From Calycina herbarum (lineage: Eukaryota > Ascomycota > Leotiomycetes > Helotiales > Pezizellaceae): a DNA stretch of 64,000 nt. The stretch is from assembly GCA_001414485.1 (NCBI GenBank), contig LLEY01000148.1, positions 1 through 64,000 on the forward strand, in the 5' to 3' direction. Position numbers and translations under genes: made by a program. Of this stretch, positions 24,175 to 35,840 are shown in pieces. Under the pieces are notes generated by a model that saw nothing but the letters and a program-made list of their open reading frames with translations, did not search any database and was not told the DNA's origin. Positions within the stretch are counted from its first letter, which is position 1. The number at the start of each line of letters is the position of its first letter.

Positions 24175-24411
24175 GGCTGAAGACTTGAAGACTTTTCTCC
24201 TTTCGGGGATGAGAGGATGGGAAATTGAGGGGGTTGGCGTCCTGGCTTTGGGGCGTTTTTTTGGGATGGATGCTTGCTCTTCAGTTTATGTCTGGCATTA
24301 TGCATCAGGGCGTGAAGGTAATGAGATTTTGTTGATGATACCATTTTGTTGTCGGTAGCAACATTGAAATGAGAATAAATGAGCGAATTTGCATTATCTT
24401 GACTCCCAGAG

Positions 24412-24840
24412 ATGTCGCGAGATGGAAGATCAAGTGAGGACAGTCAGGAAAAGATTTGTTGCACATCGCACTTTTCGCATTGTCCCAAAGATATTAACTA
24501 TATTTCAAGGAAATTGGGAGATCAGATGAAATTGTATTTTATTTATCAATTTCGTCTGAAGGTGGTTTTGTTGCGCATCGCATTTTTCGCATTGTCCCGA
24601 GGGTCCTAAGATAATTTCAAGGAAATTAGGATATCAGAGGAAATCATCTTTAATTACAAGAGTTGAAATCGTCTGAAGGTAGTTTTGTTGCACGTCGCAC
24701 TTTTGAAATTGTCCTAGATATTTTGGTCAAACGAACACAGATCGGATGAAATTAGTTTTTTGAATTCTTTAATTTAATCGTCTGAAAGTGGTTTTGTTGC
24801 ACGTCGCACTTTTGCAATTGTCCCAAATGTGTTGATATAA
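24412..24840. repeat. Four degenerate tandem repeats, about 112 bp each
   Basis: The core GTTGCACGTCGCACTTTT followed by (C/G)CA(A/T)TTGTCC appears at 24458, 24570, 24687 and 24796, spacings of 112, 117 and 109 bp. Each core is preceded in most units by CGTCTGAA(A/G)GT(A/G)GTTTT and followed by a GATxAGATGAAAT segment. The short ORF at 24412-24609 is a by-product of the repeat. Confidence 0.75.
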
Positions 24841-25017
24841 TGAATGGAGATTAGATGAAATTTTATTTTGTATATTTTAGTGAAGTGTTGGGAAGTGAAA
24901 GTTGTAAGGCGACGATGAGTCTGATCTCTGGCTTACTTGTGGATTACTCGCAATTTTTTTTTGGCTGTTGGTTGGCTTACTAGTGAGAGTTTGGCTTACT
25001 TGTAAGAGGCGGCGTAT

Positions 25018-25023
25018 CACGTG
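25018..25023. promoter_or_regulatory. CACGTG box upstream of DIM1
   Basis: ATCACGTGA lies about 105 bp before the DIM1 start codon. CACGTG is the E-box core bound by fungal bHLH factors such as Cbf1. The role here is inferred from position only. Confidence 0.4.
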
Positions 25024-25051
25024 AAATCAGATAAGATCCACACCAAGATAA

Positions 25052-26360
<1,309 letters not shown>

Positions 26361-26373
<13 letters not shown>

Positions 26374-27032
26374 GGGGAATTCAATTGGGCATGTTTGGAG
26401 TTTGGGGGTTTGTTGCATTTAGCAGGGTGTTTTGGGAGTCTTTTTGGAACATCATCAAGATGTGTTTTTTCAAAAGTTTTGATCATGTCAATTACGAGGA
26501 TGGTGGGGGTTTCCAGAGCTGTCGAGCCCGTACTCGTATATATCTTGGAATCTTCTATTCTCAAGATGCCATATCCAAAGAGAGAGAAAAATCGACAGAA
26601 TTCATCCGTCTGAAGAACTTCAAGTGTTGGCTGGTTCGGAACTTCATTCCCCCACTTCCTCGGCAATACCGAAATATCATTTCGCAGATCTGAGAGAATG
26701 GTGGGACAGAAATTGTGAAGCTCTGTACGAGTACCTATGCTATGTACCCCGTATCTGAAGCAAGCCAAGTATATGGGGTATTGTTTCTCTGCTTCTTGGT
26801 ACTCGAGTAGTGTAGGGCATGTAGGGCAACTTGGAAAGTGGCTCGCGGTGGACATGAAAAGCGGCAGTAAATAAATAACCCAACTTTCTATATAGTTGAA
26901 CCACTTTGGAACTTGATTGTTAATCAACACATAGGTTAATATAGCTGTTTCAAATTGTTCCAAGTCCTTGGGATAATTTGCTTTAATTACCCTGAAAAGT
27001 TGGAACAAGGAAGGCGACATATTTCCGGCCAC
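26361..27032 (-). CDS. Hypothetical protein, 223 aa
   Basis: Single open frame starting [20 protein letters not shown]. It overlaps the 3' end of DIM1 by 13 bp tail-to-tail. I recognise no domain. A hydrophobic stretch ([10 protein letters not shown]) near residue 52 and scattered Cys residues are the only features. Related fragments occur at 27099-27160 (similar to the part at 26735-26790) and inside the metallopeptidase intron at 48933-49027 (FYFSGTV, then PDDLEQW versus PKDLEQF). This suggests a repeated gene family. It may be a real fast-evolving gene or the longest surviving relic. Confidence 0.4.
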
Positions 27033-28234
27033 TTTTGATGTCCATGGCGAGGGTGGTCAGAGAGGTTGTGAAGCTACAACTTTCCCCACTGCTCAGTACG
27101 ACCATGGAATACACATATACCGCGTATTCGAAGCAATCCATGTTTGGCTGAGATGTTGTATTCCCCGACTCACAGATGCCACGCCAACGTCGCTCGGAAA
27201 GAATCCAGCACCCGGAGGTGACCGTTCATCGTCACTCCATGACGGCGTGTGTAACTCCGTATCGCTCTCCCCCTCCATCTATTTCCCACCATTTCCACGT
27301 TGGTGGTTGGGTTGGTTGGATGAATTCCACAATAAGGCAAGGATGGCAAACGCCCCCTCCAGCCACCCGGCAGATCGTCAGCCACCGCCCGTTTTGGGAA
27401 AGGAAGAACATCCAGCACTCCACTGGGGCTGTTTCATGAAGTGATGCGATGACGATGTTTGTAAGTTTAAGAGTTCCCCGCAATTTGTTTCTTTCCACAT
27501 CGGGGGCGGATCTTTGATTGGGATTGTCATCTGCCCACTTCGTGCCTGCGAGATGGAGCGATACGAGGGAGATGGGCGAATAGGGCAATTAAGGGGAGGA
27601 GATAACTGGAGATAATTGGGGCGGGAAGGGTTTGTTAGGTGCGTTTTTTGGTGCGGCATGACAGGTGCAAGTGCAAGATGAAAATCTCTTGATTTATTTA
27701 ATTTCTAGGTATGTCTTTACATGTCTGTACTGGTACCATGCCACATGGTTTTACGTGAGTCGTACAAGACAAGACAAATCCTTGAGGCAGAATTCAATAA
27801 AGCTGCATTCCCCTCCCCAGCCTTCGACCTCGAGCATACCAAATACCATCCAACCACTTCCTCTCCAGCCACCACCAACATCAACTGCTTACAGATAGAT
27901 ATATCAAAGGCAGGAACCAACAGTATAACACCAACCAGCTCCTTCCTCAACAACTATTAAGGTTCAACCAACACCTGCCCTGCATCTCACAACACAAGCT
28001 TGAACTCTGTTCTGACGACCCTCCATCCGATATCGCCCATCATCATTTTTTGATATTCTCCCAATAGCAATTGACTCCCACACCAGACAAGAGGTTGTCT
28101 TCAGTCATTACCCAAAAACCATTGGATCATTTTAACCCTGCTTCTAAATTTCCGACAAAATCTTCAAACCCAAAAAGTCCGGAAAGTCCAAGACAATCTC
28201 ACTCCTCCGCGGCCTCATAAGACTCCAAGTCAAG
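27033..28234. other. Intergenic region before the But2-domain gene
   Basis: Contains a partial repeat of the 26361-27032 gene at about 27060-27160. Overlapping ORFs in several frames at 27093-27659 and 27665-27960 lack domains and contradict each other. The last 250 bp are CA-rich and probably the promoter and leader of the downstream gene. Confidence 0.5.
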
Positions 28235-29326
28235 ATGGTCTCCTCAAAGACCGTCCTCCTAGGCTTTGCCTCCAGCACCCTCGCAGCTCTACTTCCCCGT
28301 CAAGTAACCCAATGCACATTCTCCCTCAACGCCCTAGGTCTAGACGGAAACCCAAACGTAAGACAAGACACAATCGGCCAACCAAAAATCGGCGGCACCT
28401 TTCCTCTCGGCTCCTACATCCTCGAAGAGAAGAGTCTGAGGGACTCACAAAACCACACCTGCATTATCTCCCCCAACACCTCTCAACTCCAATGCACCCA
28501 AGGCGTTCCCCAGAATACGGTTTTCACTTTCTCGGATGATTTCCATATCTTGCATGGGGATAGTGCGAAATGGTTAGCTTGTCCTTCTGCGGGACCGGGG
28601 GATGATGGAAGTCAAGTGATTTACGCCGACACGAAAGAAGATAAAACAGGCTGTTCCGAGATTGAACTTTTGGCAGGTGGTTTCGGCTGCGCAGTCCTTG
28701 GGCGACCGGATCCAACGACAAGCTCGACAATTGCTGCACGCACGGAGCCAGCTTCCTACGCCAGCACAGCTCCAAGCACAGTCAACACCTCCACACCCGC
28801 AGTATCATGTCCAAAAGATATCGGAGAAGGCACATTCCAATTCCCCCACCTCATTGTACCGACCTCCCTCACGAACACCGAGAAAGCGGGGGGAAACTCG
28901 TATACAGCCTACATCTCCGCTTCCAACACGACACTTTTGAACTTTGATATTCCCGCTGTCGAACCCTACCTCGGCACTTGCTCGCTTGTTTTCCAATTCC
29001 CCTATGGTTCTGATCTCAACCCTGATACCCCGAAATTCTATTTCTCGGGCTTGGAACAGCAGGAGGGCTCAAATGGGGGTCTGGACTTTGCATTACTCGA
29101 CGGTGTTGCGAGTGAAAGTACGACGTTTGCGAGTACGCCCAAGGTAGCTACTGATTACGGGAAAACGAAGATCATCCCGGGGACGAATTACACGATTGCG
29201 AGTTTCCCTTGTCAGTCTGGGAAGACGGTTAGTTATTCTGTAAGTAGTGCGGGGGGTGTGGAGCTGGATTATTTTCAGGATAGTAGGGCGAGTGCTATTG
29301 GGTTGTTTGTTGTTCCTTGTGCTTGA
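28235..29326 (+). CDS. Secreted protein with But2 C-terminal domain
   Basis: Intronless, 363 residues. The N-terminus MVSSKTVLLGFASSTLAALL is a signal peptide with likely cleavage near residue 18-23. Residues 27-155 (CTFSLNALG, IGGTFPLGSY) form a Cys-containing N-terminal region. A Ser/Thr-rich linker at 160-190 is probably O-glycosylated. From about 203, FPHLIVP, LLNFDIP and GTCSLVFQFP are the signature of the ubiquitin-3-binding But2 C-terminal family, common in fungal cell-surface proteins. N-glycosylation sequons (NHT, NTT, NYT) are present. No GPI signal is evident, as the protein ends VVPCA. The biological role is unknown. Confidence 0.88.
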   Translation: MVSSKTVLLGFASSTLAALLPRQVTQCTFSLNALGLDGNPNVRQDTIGQPKIGGTFPLGSYILEEKSLRDSQNHTCIISPNTSQLQCTQGVPQNTVFTFSDDFHILHGDSAKWLACPSAGPGDDGSQVIYADTKEDKTGCSEIELLAGGFGCAVLGRPDPTTSSTIAARTEPASYASTAPSTVNTSTPAVSCPKDIGEGTFQFPHLIVPTSLTNTEKAGGNSYTAYISASNTTLLNFDIPAVEPYLGTCSLVFQFPYGSDLNPDTPKFYFSGLEQQEGSNGGLDFALLDGVASESTTFASTPKVATDYGKTKIIPGTNYTIASFPCQSGKTVSYSVSSAGGVELDYFQDSRASAIGLFVVPCA

Positions 29327-29920
29327 TTGTTTTGTCTTGAGGGCTTGAGCTTTTAGATTATGTTTGAGACGTTGCTTTTTAGGTGTTGTTACTCTCCTTT
29401 AATGTATAACAAAGCGATGAGATTTTTTGGGATGCATGGTATGGGATATGGACTATGGGTAGGGCATCATTATATCTTGGGATGGGATTGAGATAATGTA
29501 ATGATAATTCGAGATGTGTGTGGGGTGTCAGGCAACGAGGGGATGAGAGCGAGGGGATAGATGAGATGGTAATTACGCTATGCTATATCACGAAATACAC
29601 ATTTATAACCACCTCATTCATTTCATCAACAGATTTTCCGAAGAAATGGGATCTCATCCCATACCTGCAACTTCAAACAGAAAATGCAAGGCACATTGGA
29701 CACGGAAGAAGATGCGGTAGTGAGGCATAAAAGATCCCATTCTCAATGGATTGTTAATCAACAACGAGCTCCGATATTAGTGCCAAGTGTGTATTTCGTT
29801 GTGGTGAGGGGATATGGATGAGCTTCAGGCGTTTCTATCACGTTTTGTTCTTCTCATCTTCGAACAAAAGGGTTCCGGGGTCTGAGATTTTAAGATTTCG
29901 AGGTCATTGTTCGAATGAGG

Positions 29921-29955
29921 GTTGGGAAACGACAATGAGTATTCTTTCGAGGGTA
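29921..29955 (+). repeat. Dispersed CGACA-type motif, copy
   Basis: GTTGGGAAACGACAATGAGT followed by TTTCGAGGGTAAACGAGG. It has the same half-site spacing as the copies at 31387 and 33107. Confidence 0.4.
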
Positions 29956-30947
29956 AACGAGGCGAACTGAAATAGGCGAGGAGATTTATTTCATTCTAGG
30001 TGAAGTTTGAAGTTTGAAGGTGCGGGTTAGGAAGGAAAAATTGCACCGAGAGGATGAAGGAGGGTTGTGGTTTTCTGACTCGTCTAGGAGCTCTCGTGTG
30101 GTCAAACGTCATGTCTTTGAGGTCTGTCTCCGGATGCTAAGGGTTAGACGATTTTGCGTTGATAAGGGATGGTTGTTGTTGTTGTTGGACGGGAGGTTTG
30201 GAGATGAAAATTTGTAGGTTGTAAGGGGAAGGATGTATGTCTTGCTAGAAGGGTATTATGGATGACTATCTCGGGGGTTTTTTGCTAGTCGGGGCTGTTT
30301 TTGGGGTGCTTGGTAACTTCCTTTGGTGTTGAGACGAATTCGGGTTAATTCACAATGCTTTAACACAAACCCCCTAAGATCTTTCTTTCTACAGACTTTT
30401 GTTTAAAGGAGAAAATTGTTAGGGTGAAAGGAGACTGACTCCGTGTTAGCAGACGCGTAAGTTATAGTCGAATAGGTTTCTTTGTGCAAGGGATGAAGTG
30501 AGTGCTGGATTTTCCTTTTTTGCGGAATTGATGGGTGGGGTTCTTAGTTGTTGGACGTTTGTCTTTGTGGATGGGAGTTCGAAACGGGAATCGGTGGTGA
30601 GAGGGATTTCGACGATAAGAAGAGCGGTGTTTTCTTGACGGCGGAAAGTGTTTATGTGGAGAGGCTTTTGTGGTTTTACTTTTAATGGGAAATGGGAGGA
30701 ATTGGGGACTGTGATTATGTATGGTCTTTTTGGCGGGGCGCTCAAGTAGGTATTGCAACAGGTGATGGATGATTGGCGATGAGTGTGAGGTTGTGGGGTT
30801 GTGGGTTTTATGTGGTGGTTTCGTTGTGAGTTTGAGTTTGGGTGTTTGGATGTTTGGGAGCCTGGGATGTAAGAGGGATGGGCTTTCTTTTCTTTAGCGA
30901 CACCTACCTTTTATAAGAACAATTACATCTCGATTCCCTAAAAAGGG

Positions 30948-30985
30948 TTAGAAGAATATGAAAATCGACTTCTTGATTCTTCTAA
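30948..30985. repeat. 38-nt hairpin element, copy 1
   Basis: TTAGAAGAAT and ATTCTTCTAA are perfect 10-bp inverted arms around an 18-nt loop. The following bases (CTCGTATAATACTTAACATT) resemble those after copy 3. Arms and total length are identical in all three copies. Confidence 0.7.
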
Positions 30986-31302
30986 GCGTTCTCGTATAAT
31001 ACTTAACATTGTCTAAGAATAGAGAGAGTGAAGCCTGGGATTCTGACCAGTATGAAAATCGAGTAGAAAACTGTTGAGAATAGGAATACAGTTCTAGTTA
31101 TTATCCATTACCTCAAAAGTCAAGGGGGATGGAAGGGGAGAGTTGTAGTATCATACGGTACTCTAGTGAGAGGTGCCGAGTGGGGAAATATAACAGTTTC
31201 GATTGGTAGACGACGGAAGATTTCAGAAATAATAGCAGAGATAGGAAGAAATTTGATGTGTGTCTTGATAGGGAGAATGATGATGAACTTTCAACCGTTT
31301 TC

Positions 31303-31707
31303 TCATGGCCAATTGTTTTCTTTCTTTCTTTGGGCTGAGAGGGTTTGGAGTTCGCTTCGGTTCTGTTGGGGGGTGAAACGAACGAGGGTTAGGGAAACGA
31401 CAAAAGGTGATTTTTCGGTGGTAAGAAGGAGGTAGTATGGGTTGAAAATAGGGGTGCTATGCAGGAGTGCTTTCACCAATCCTGATTTGGTCTCTATAAT
31501 GTCCAAGATCCAAGACGGTGTTTCAGACCTGCGTGGAATGAATTCTTTTACGACCGAGGGTAGCATTCTTTGTGATACTACAGCATTCCATTTATTGAGA
31601 ACACATCGTTGAAGTCCAAATATATAAAGATTTTGGACACAGCGATTTGTCTCATCTAGTGTGAGGTATATGGGCCGATGGTCATTAGGGACTCGACATG
31701 AATCCAA
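31303..31707 (-). CDS. Hypothetical ORF, 134 aa, doubtful
   Basis: An open frame starting MDSCRVPNDHRPIYLTLDET. No domain is recognised and no intron or neighbouring exon supports it. It contains one of the dispersed repeat copies (31387-31425) near its C-terminus. Most likely a chance frame or fragment. Confidence 0.2.
   Translation of the reverse strand: MDSCRVPNDHRPIYLTLDETNRCVQNLYIFGLQRCVLNKWNAVVSQRMLPSVVKEFIPRRSETPSWILDIIETKSGLVKALLHSTPIFNPYYLLLTTEKSPFVVSLTLVRFTPQQNRSELQTLSAQRKKENNWP
31387..31425 (+). repeat. Dispersed CGACA-type motif, copy
   Basis: GGTTAGGGAAACGACAAAAG followed by TTTTTCGGTGGTAAG, aligned with the copies at 29921 and 33107. Confidence 0.35.
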
Positions 31708-33106
31708 GCTACGCGCATAGATGTTCGGAGCGCCTACGTCTACTATAGGTTTTAAGGTGACTTCCTTATACCACGATAGCGTGAGAGGTTCTAGTCTTCT
31801 AGAAACCCGAGAAAAAAGAAATTTCTAATTTCTTTTTATTATTTTCGTAAGTCTTGTTATCTTATTTGATTATTCTATTTACTTTTTCTAATTCTCTTAA
31901 ATAATTCAAATACTAAAGTATAATTATAGAGATACTTGAAAAAGAAAGACCATTTTATATGAGATCTCTAGACTTTGGAAGCGTGTTGTTTCGTAGTATT
32001 AATGACGACTTCCTAATTTACTCTCTTGTCGTAGTTAGTCTGAAAACTAGAGAGTAGAGAATTTTCAGTTTAAGTAATAGAAGGTTTAGAAAGAAGAATA
32101 TAGAGCTTAAAGTTCTAATTAAAGAACTTAAAGTCTTAGGTAGAAACTGCGATTTTCTACTGGATGTTAAAAGACTGCTCCAGAGAACATAGTAATGAAC
32201 CTTTCGATTGCAAAGATTTTAGTAGCATTTGTAATTATCAAGCTGCTCAGACCTTTTATTGAAACTTGGATCGTTGGGGTTGGAATTTTGAGGTTACTTA
32301 TTTGATGGCTTTAAAGTCTTGTAAGCCAAGAGGAATTTAGGCAATTATGGAATAGGGTGGACTATGTACTCATTATTCCTTCGTTGGCAAGAGAATCGTG
32401 GATACTGTAGGTGGACTTGACAATACCCAGTAGTTGAGGACTGAATTCTGGAATTTCTGGATGCTTCGGTCAAACTGGTGGGCACTGAGGTTTTGTGTTT
32501 GTGGATGGGGGTTGGGAATCTGGCCGGGAGTAGGTTTTTTTTCGACGGTAAGTTGGGAGAATTTCTTTGTGGTTTGAAGTGTTTATATAGATAGCTCGGT
32601 TAATTCTGAGGTAAACAAGAAGTTTTACTGATGGTTCATGAGAAGGAAGGTATCAAATTTCCATGTCGGAAGAAATGGTACAAGGAAATTGTTGTTTTTG
32701 GCGGTGTCTGGTTGTTCGATGATAGTTTTTTCAGGGATTGAGGTTGGGAAAATTTTGTCAAGAGGTATTGCGGAGGCTGCTGGGTGGGGCCTTTCATTTG
32801 GTATCTGTTGTTTGGCTTTTGATGTGCATGGCAATGCTAGGTGTCATCTTTTCAAGGTATATGTCAATGGGAGTCTAGATACGCAAGAGGTGGTGACCAG
32901 AAGAGATAAAGGCTCCGATTGTTCAACGATGAGTAGTAGATTACAAAGGTTGACGTAGAGTATTATTATGTAGTACCTTATTCATTTGATGGGTGTATGT
33001 GATAAGCATTGAAGGAGACTTACATAGGCTTGTTAGCTTTTGGGTCTTGGTTTTAAAAAAGATGGGGGTTAGAGAATTATAATTCTAAGACATATTTTGA
33101 ATATAG

Positions 33107-33142
33107 GATTGAGAAACGACAATAATAAATTTTTCGAGGGTA
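33107..33142 (+). repeat. Dispersed CGACA-type motif, copy
   Basis: GATTGAGAAACGACAATAAT followed by TTTTTCGAGGGTAGAAGG. Confidence 0.4.
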
Positions 33143-33600
33143 GAAGGTACGAAGGCAGGGAAGGAGAGTATTTTGGTTATAAATAGCCTTTCGAGAAGTA
33201 AGGACTCTAATATAGAATGAAAAACTATACATCTATTAATGCTTCCCTCGCGAGGCGTCGGTTTCTGAAGATTTGAAGTCTCCTAGTTCCCGTGATTGTT
33301 GGGCATTTTGCTTTGGGAGGTTTAGTTTGATACTAAATCGACTTAGCTAAGAGAGGTAGTGGGATAGAGAGGCCAGGGGAAGGGAGAGCGGGAAAACTAG
33401 AACGGGGAAGTTTTCTAGTAAGGTTTAGAATGGTTTTGTTGTGATTGTTGTTGCTGTTAAGATATTGTTTGGTTGTCCTTGAGTACTGGGGGTAAACTAA
33501 GTCTCTATTTATATGGAAAGCACAGGCTTTACTCTGCGTAGAGCCCCTCTCTCTATTGTCTTATAAGGCCTTTGAAAGATTCAAGTATTATATGAGAATA

Positions 33601-33638
33601 TTAGAAGAATTACAGAGTCAAGTTTCCGATTCTTCTAA
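33601..33638. repeat. 38-nt hairpin element, copy 2
   Basis: The same TTAGAAGAAT and ATTCTTCTAA-type arms with an 18-nt loop, followed by GAAAATAGTTGTAATT, similar to the sequence after copy 3. The left arm reads TTAGAAGAAT and the right arm GATTCTTCTAA. Confidence 0.7.
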
Positions 33639-34251
33639 AACTTCTTAGAAAATAGTTGTAATTACCTTAGATGTTTTCCTATATAGTATAAACAAGGTTA
33701 AGGTCTCTAAAGGAAATCCGGTCTCTCTCTTACATTTCTGCAAATATAAACTTCGGGCAAGTCTAATTTCTAAATAGTGTATAATGTCGCTAATGAAAGG
33801 TTTTAATAGTAACTATAAAGTTATTTCGTTTATGGAAGGTATGTTCTTAGAGACTCGTTTCGGGCGAGGTCGACTTATCTCAAGGTATCGCTGTCTTATT
33901 CAAAATGTCGCCTCGGCGGCAACAACACACGTATCTTATGAGAAAAGAAGCTCTTAACCTGTAAAAGTCTTAATCTGCCTATAGTAGTAAATACGTATAC
34001 TTGATAATCAAAGCCCGAGTCAGGTAGAAACAACAATAGCAAAGTACCGAGGTGGAATTTTATACTTAGCTATACTTTGTTAATCCAGGGTTTAAATAAT
34101 AGCGTATTCGATATCGGAATCTCGACATCAGCAATTTCCGTTTCCATCTTTGGACCTAAGCTGTTACTGCTATAGCCTGAGTAGTGTAAGAGTTTTTGAT
34201 TTAGTGAATAGGCTCGCTTAAGTGGCTTGCTAAGCGAGATTGCGGATGTAT

Positions 34252-34268
34252 CCTTCTACAGATATATA
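34252..34268. repeat. Target-site duplication of second LINE insertion, left
   Basis: CCTTCTACAGATATATA, identical to 35410-35426. Confidence 0.85.
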
Positions 34269-35409
34269 TTTATTTATTTATTTATTTATATCTATTTAAC
34301 GTCAGGCGGAGTCTAGATCGCGTGGTCTAGGTCCTAAAAAGTCCCAAATGAGGGCAAATGACGCTAGGGGGGTGCCCTAGGCTACAGAGGGTGTAAACGA
34401 GTAAGCTAATTTACAAGAGACAGTTTAAAGAGAAGCTCCACTTTCGGAACAGCCCTTATCCTTAATTAGTTTATAGAATCAGGGAAAGACAAAAGAAATC
34501 CAGTAGCTATGCATTTGCTACTACTAGCTAGGCTAGTAGCATACTCTGGGAAACCACAAGGGGGAAAACCAAAGTAATAACTGTTCCAACTAGCTAGTAG
34601 AGGTTATGGTTCATCCTCCTATAATATGCCCATCCATCCACCAGGTGCCTCTGTCCTAGGCTATATAGAGACTCCCGCAGCTAAAGCATCTGTGGTTATT
34701 GCGAACCGAAAGACCAAAAAGGTCTTTCTGTTTGTAGGCTCGTAGTATGAGGAATAGTCGCATTGTTGGCTTCGTGTCGAGGTTCTAGTAGAAAGGGCGC
34801 TACCTAGTAGGGAATCCGCAAGGCCTCGTAGTAAACAAAGGAAATATAACCCAAAACTATGCCTCTGTTCTCTCTGCTGCTATGTCGCCCTCCTACGGCT
34901 CCCTTCTATATATAAGCACCGCCAATTCCAATACGCAGAGGTTCCCGTCTATTAGCCAACGGCCAGGGTAGACATCGCTTCGGTCCTACACAGATGGTGC
35001 CCCAGTCCTTCTGTGTAGCTCTGCTAATCAATATCGTTGTTGGAGGAAGTTATAGTGTCGTGGCGATGAGGGGGTGCCAAGAGTAGTGAAAACTCTGCAC
35101 CGTAGCTCCAGAGGTGTTGAAAGGATGCTCAAGGGCTCGAAAAAGCGCGCCGCGGACGCTTGAGGATGTCTTTCGATGGGTTCGGTATTATATTTGATGG
35201 CGAGGGCTCTGTGTAGTGTTGTTGCGTAGTTGTGCTGCCAAAGGTTGTTCCGCCGTTGTTAATTACGACCGCGCGCAGGGCGTAAAAGACGGCCGATCGC
35301 GACGACGACTACCACCAGTTCCATCTGACTCAAACTTAGCTCTGCAGATACTCATAGAGTACTGGAGGTTCGTAGGATGCACCGCGTACAGGTGTTGAGT
35401 CGTCGCATC
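34269..35409 (-). mobile_element. LINE-tailed chimeric insertion
   Basis: Its left 225 bp or so match the 3' end of the LINE at 1969-2200, including the AAAT-type tail and the segment around TTAACGTCAGGCGGAGTCTA, with a few transitions. The remaining 914 bp (about 34496-35409) do not match the LINE. The whole is bounded by a perfect 17-bp duplication, so it inserted as one unit by target-primed reverse transcription. The foreign 5' part is less RIP-depleted (CA and TG common). Possible explanations are template switching onto another transcript or a non-autonomous family borrowing the LINE tail. The ORF at 35216-35398 has no recognisable product. Confidence 0.8.
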
Positions 35410-35426
35410 CCTTCTACAGATATATA
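35410..35426. repeat. Target-site duplication of second LINE insertion, right
   Basis: Second copy of the 17-bp repeat. It sets the 5' end of the insertion at 35409. Confidence 0.85.
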
Positions 35427-35582
35427 AATAGCTAGGGAGTACGAAGAGCTTCTCTCTTCTCTCCTCGCGAACAATCTATTCTTTGATCCCTACTATAATA
35501 TATAACTACTAATATTACTAATAATAAGCTTTATAAGCCTTATAAGCTTTATAAATATAAATATATAAATATTACTAAGACT

Positions 35583-35610
35583 ACTTAAGACTACTCGAGT
35601 AGTCTTAAGT
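35583..35610. repeat. Perfect 28-bp palindrome
   Basis: ACTTAAGACTACTC is followed directly by its exact reverse complement, with no loop. A similar CTACTCGAGTAG core recurs at about 35672-35683. The surroundings are very AT-rich (35480-35700). Confidence 0.85.
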
Positions 35611-35724
35611 TACTATAGTACTCTACTTAACCGACTCGTTACTTATACTCTACTCTACTACTCTTGAGTACTACTCGAGTAGTTGTAAGTAGCAGAGTAT
35701 TTTGTGATTACGCTGATCTAATAT

Positions 35725-35840
35725 CTCCAAGTAAATATCCCCGAAGTAAATATCCCTGAAATAAATACCTCTGTAATATTTCCGAAGTATAGAATCTCTG
35801 AACTAAAACAATATTTCTGAGTGAAGTAAATATCTCCAAA
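35725..35840. repeat. Degenerate short tandem repeats
   Basis: Units like AAGTAAATATCCCCG recur about every 15-18 bp (AAGTAAATATCC, AAGTAAATATCC, AAATAAATACCT, GTAATATTTCCG), with a last copy near 35825. Confidence 0.55.

Larger units (their letters stand above)
29327..34251. other. Gene-poor tract with decayed repeats
   Basis: About 4.9 kb without a confident gene. It carries several copies of the AAACGACA/TTTCGA motif, two copies of the 38-nt hairpin, and a partial duplication (TTTGTGGATGGG at about 30555 and 32497). ORFs at 29518-29730, 30014-30217, 30446-30758, 31166-31435 and 32625-32958 have no domains and overlap in conflicting frames. A small inverted repeat (CTCGCTTA, TAAGCGAG) lies at 34213-34238. 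Confidence 0.5.
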
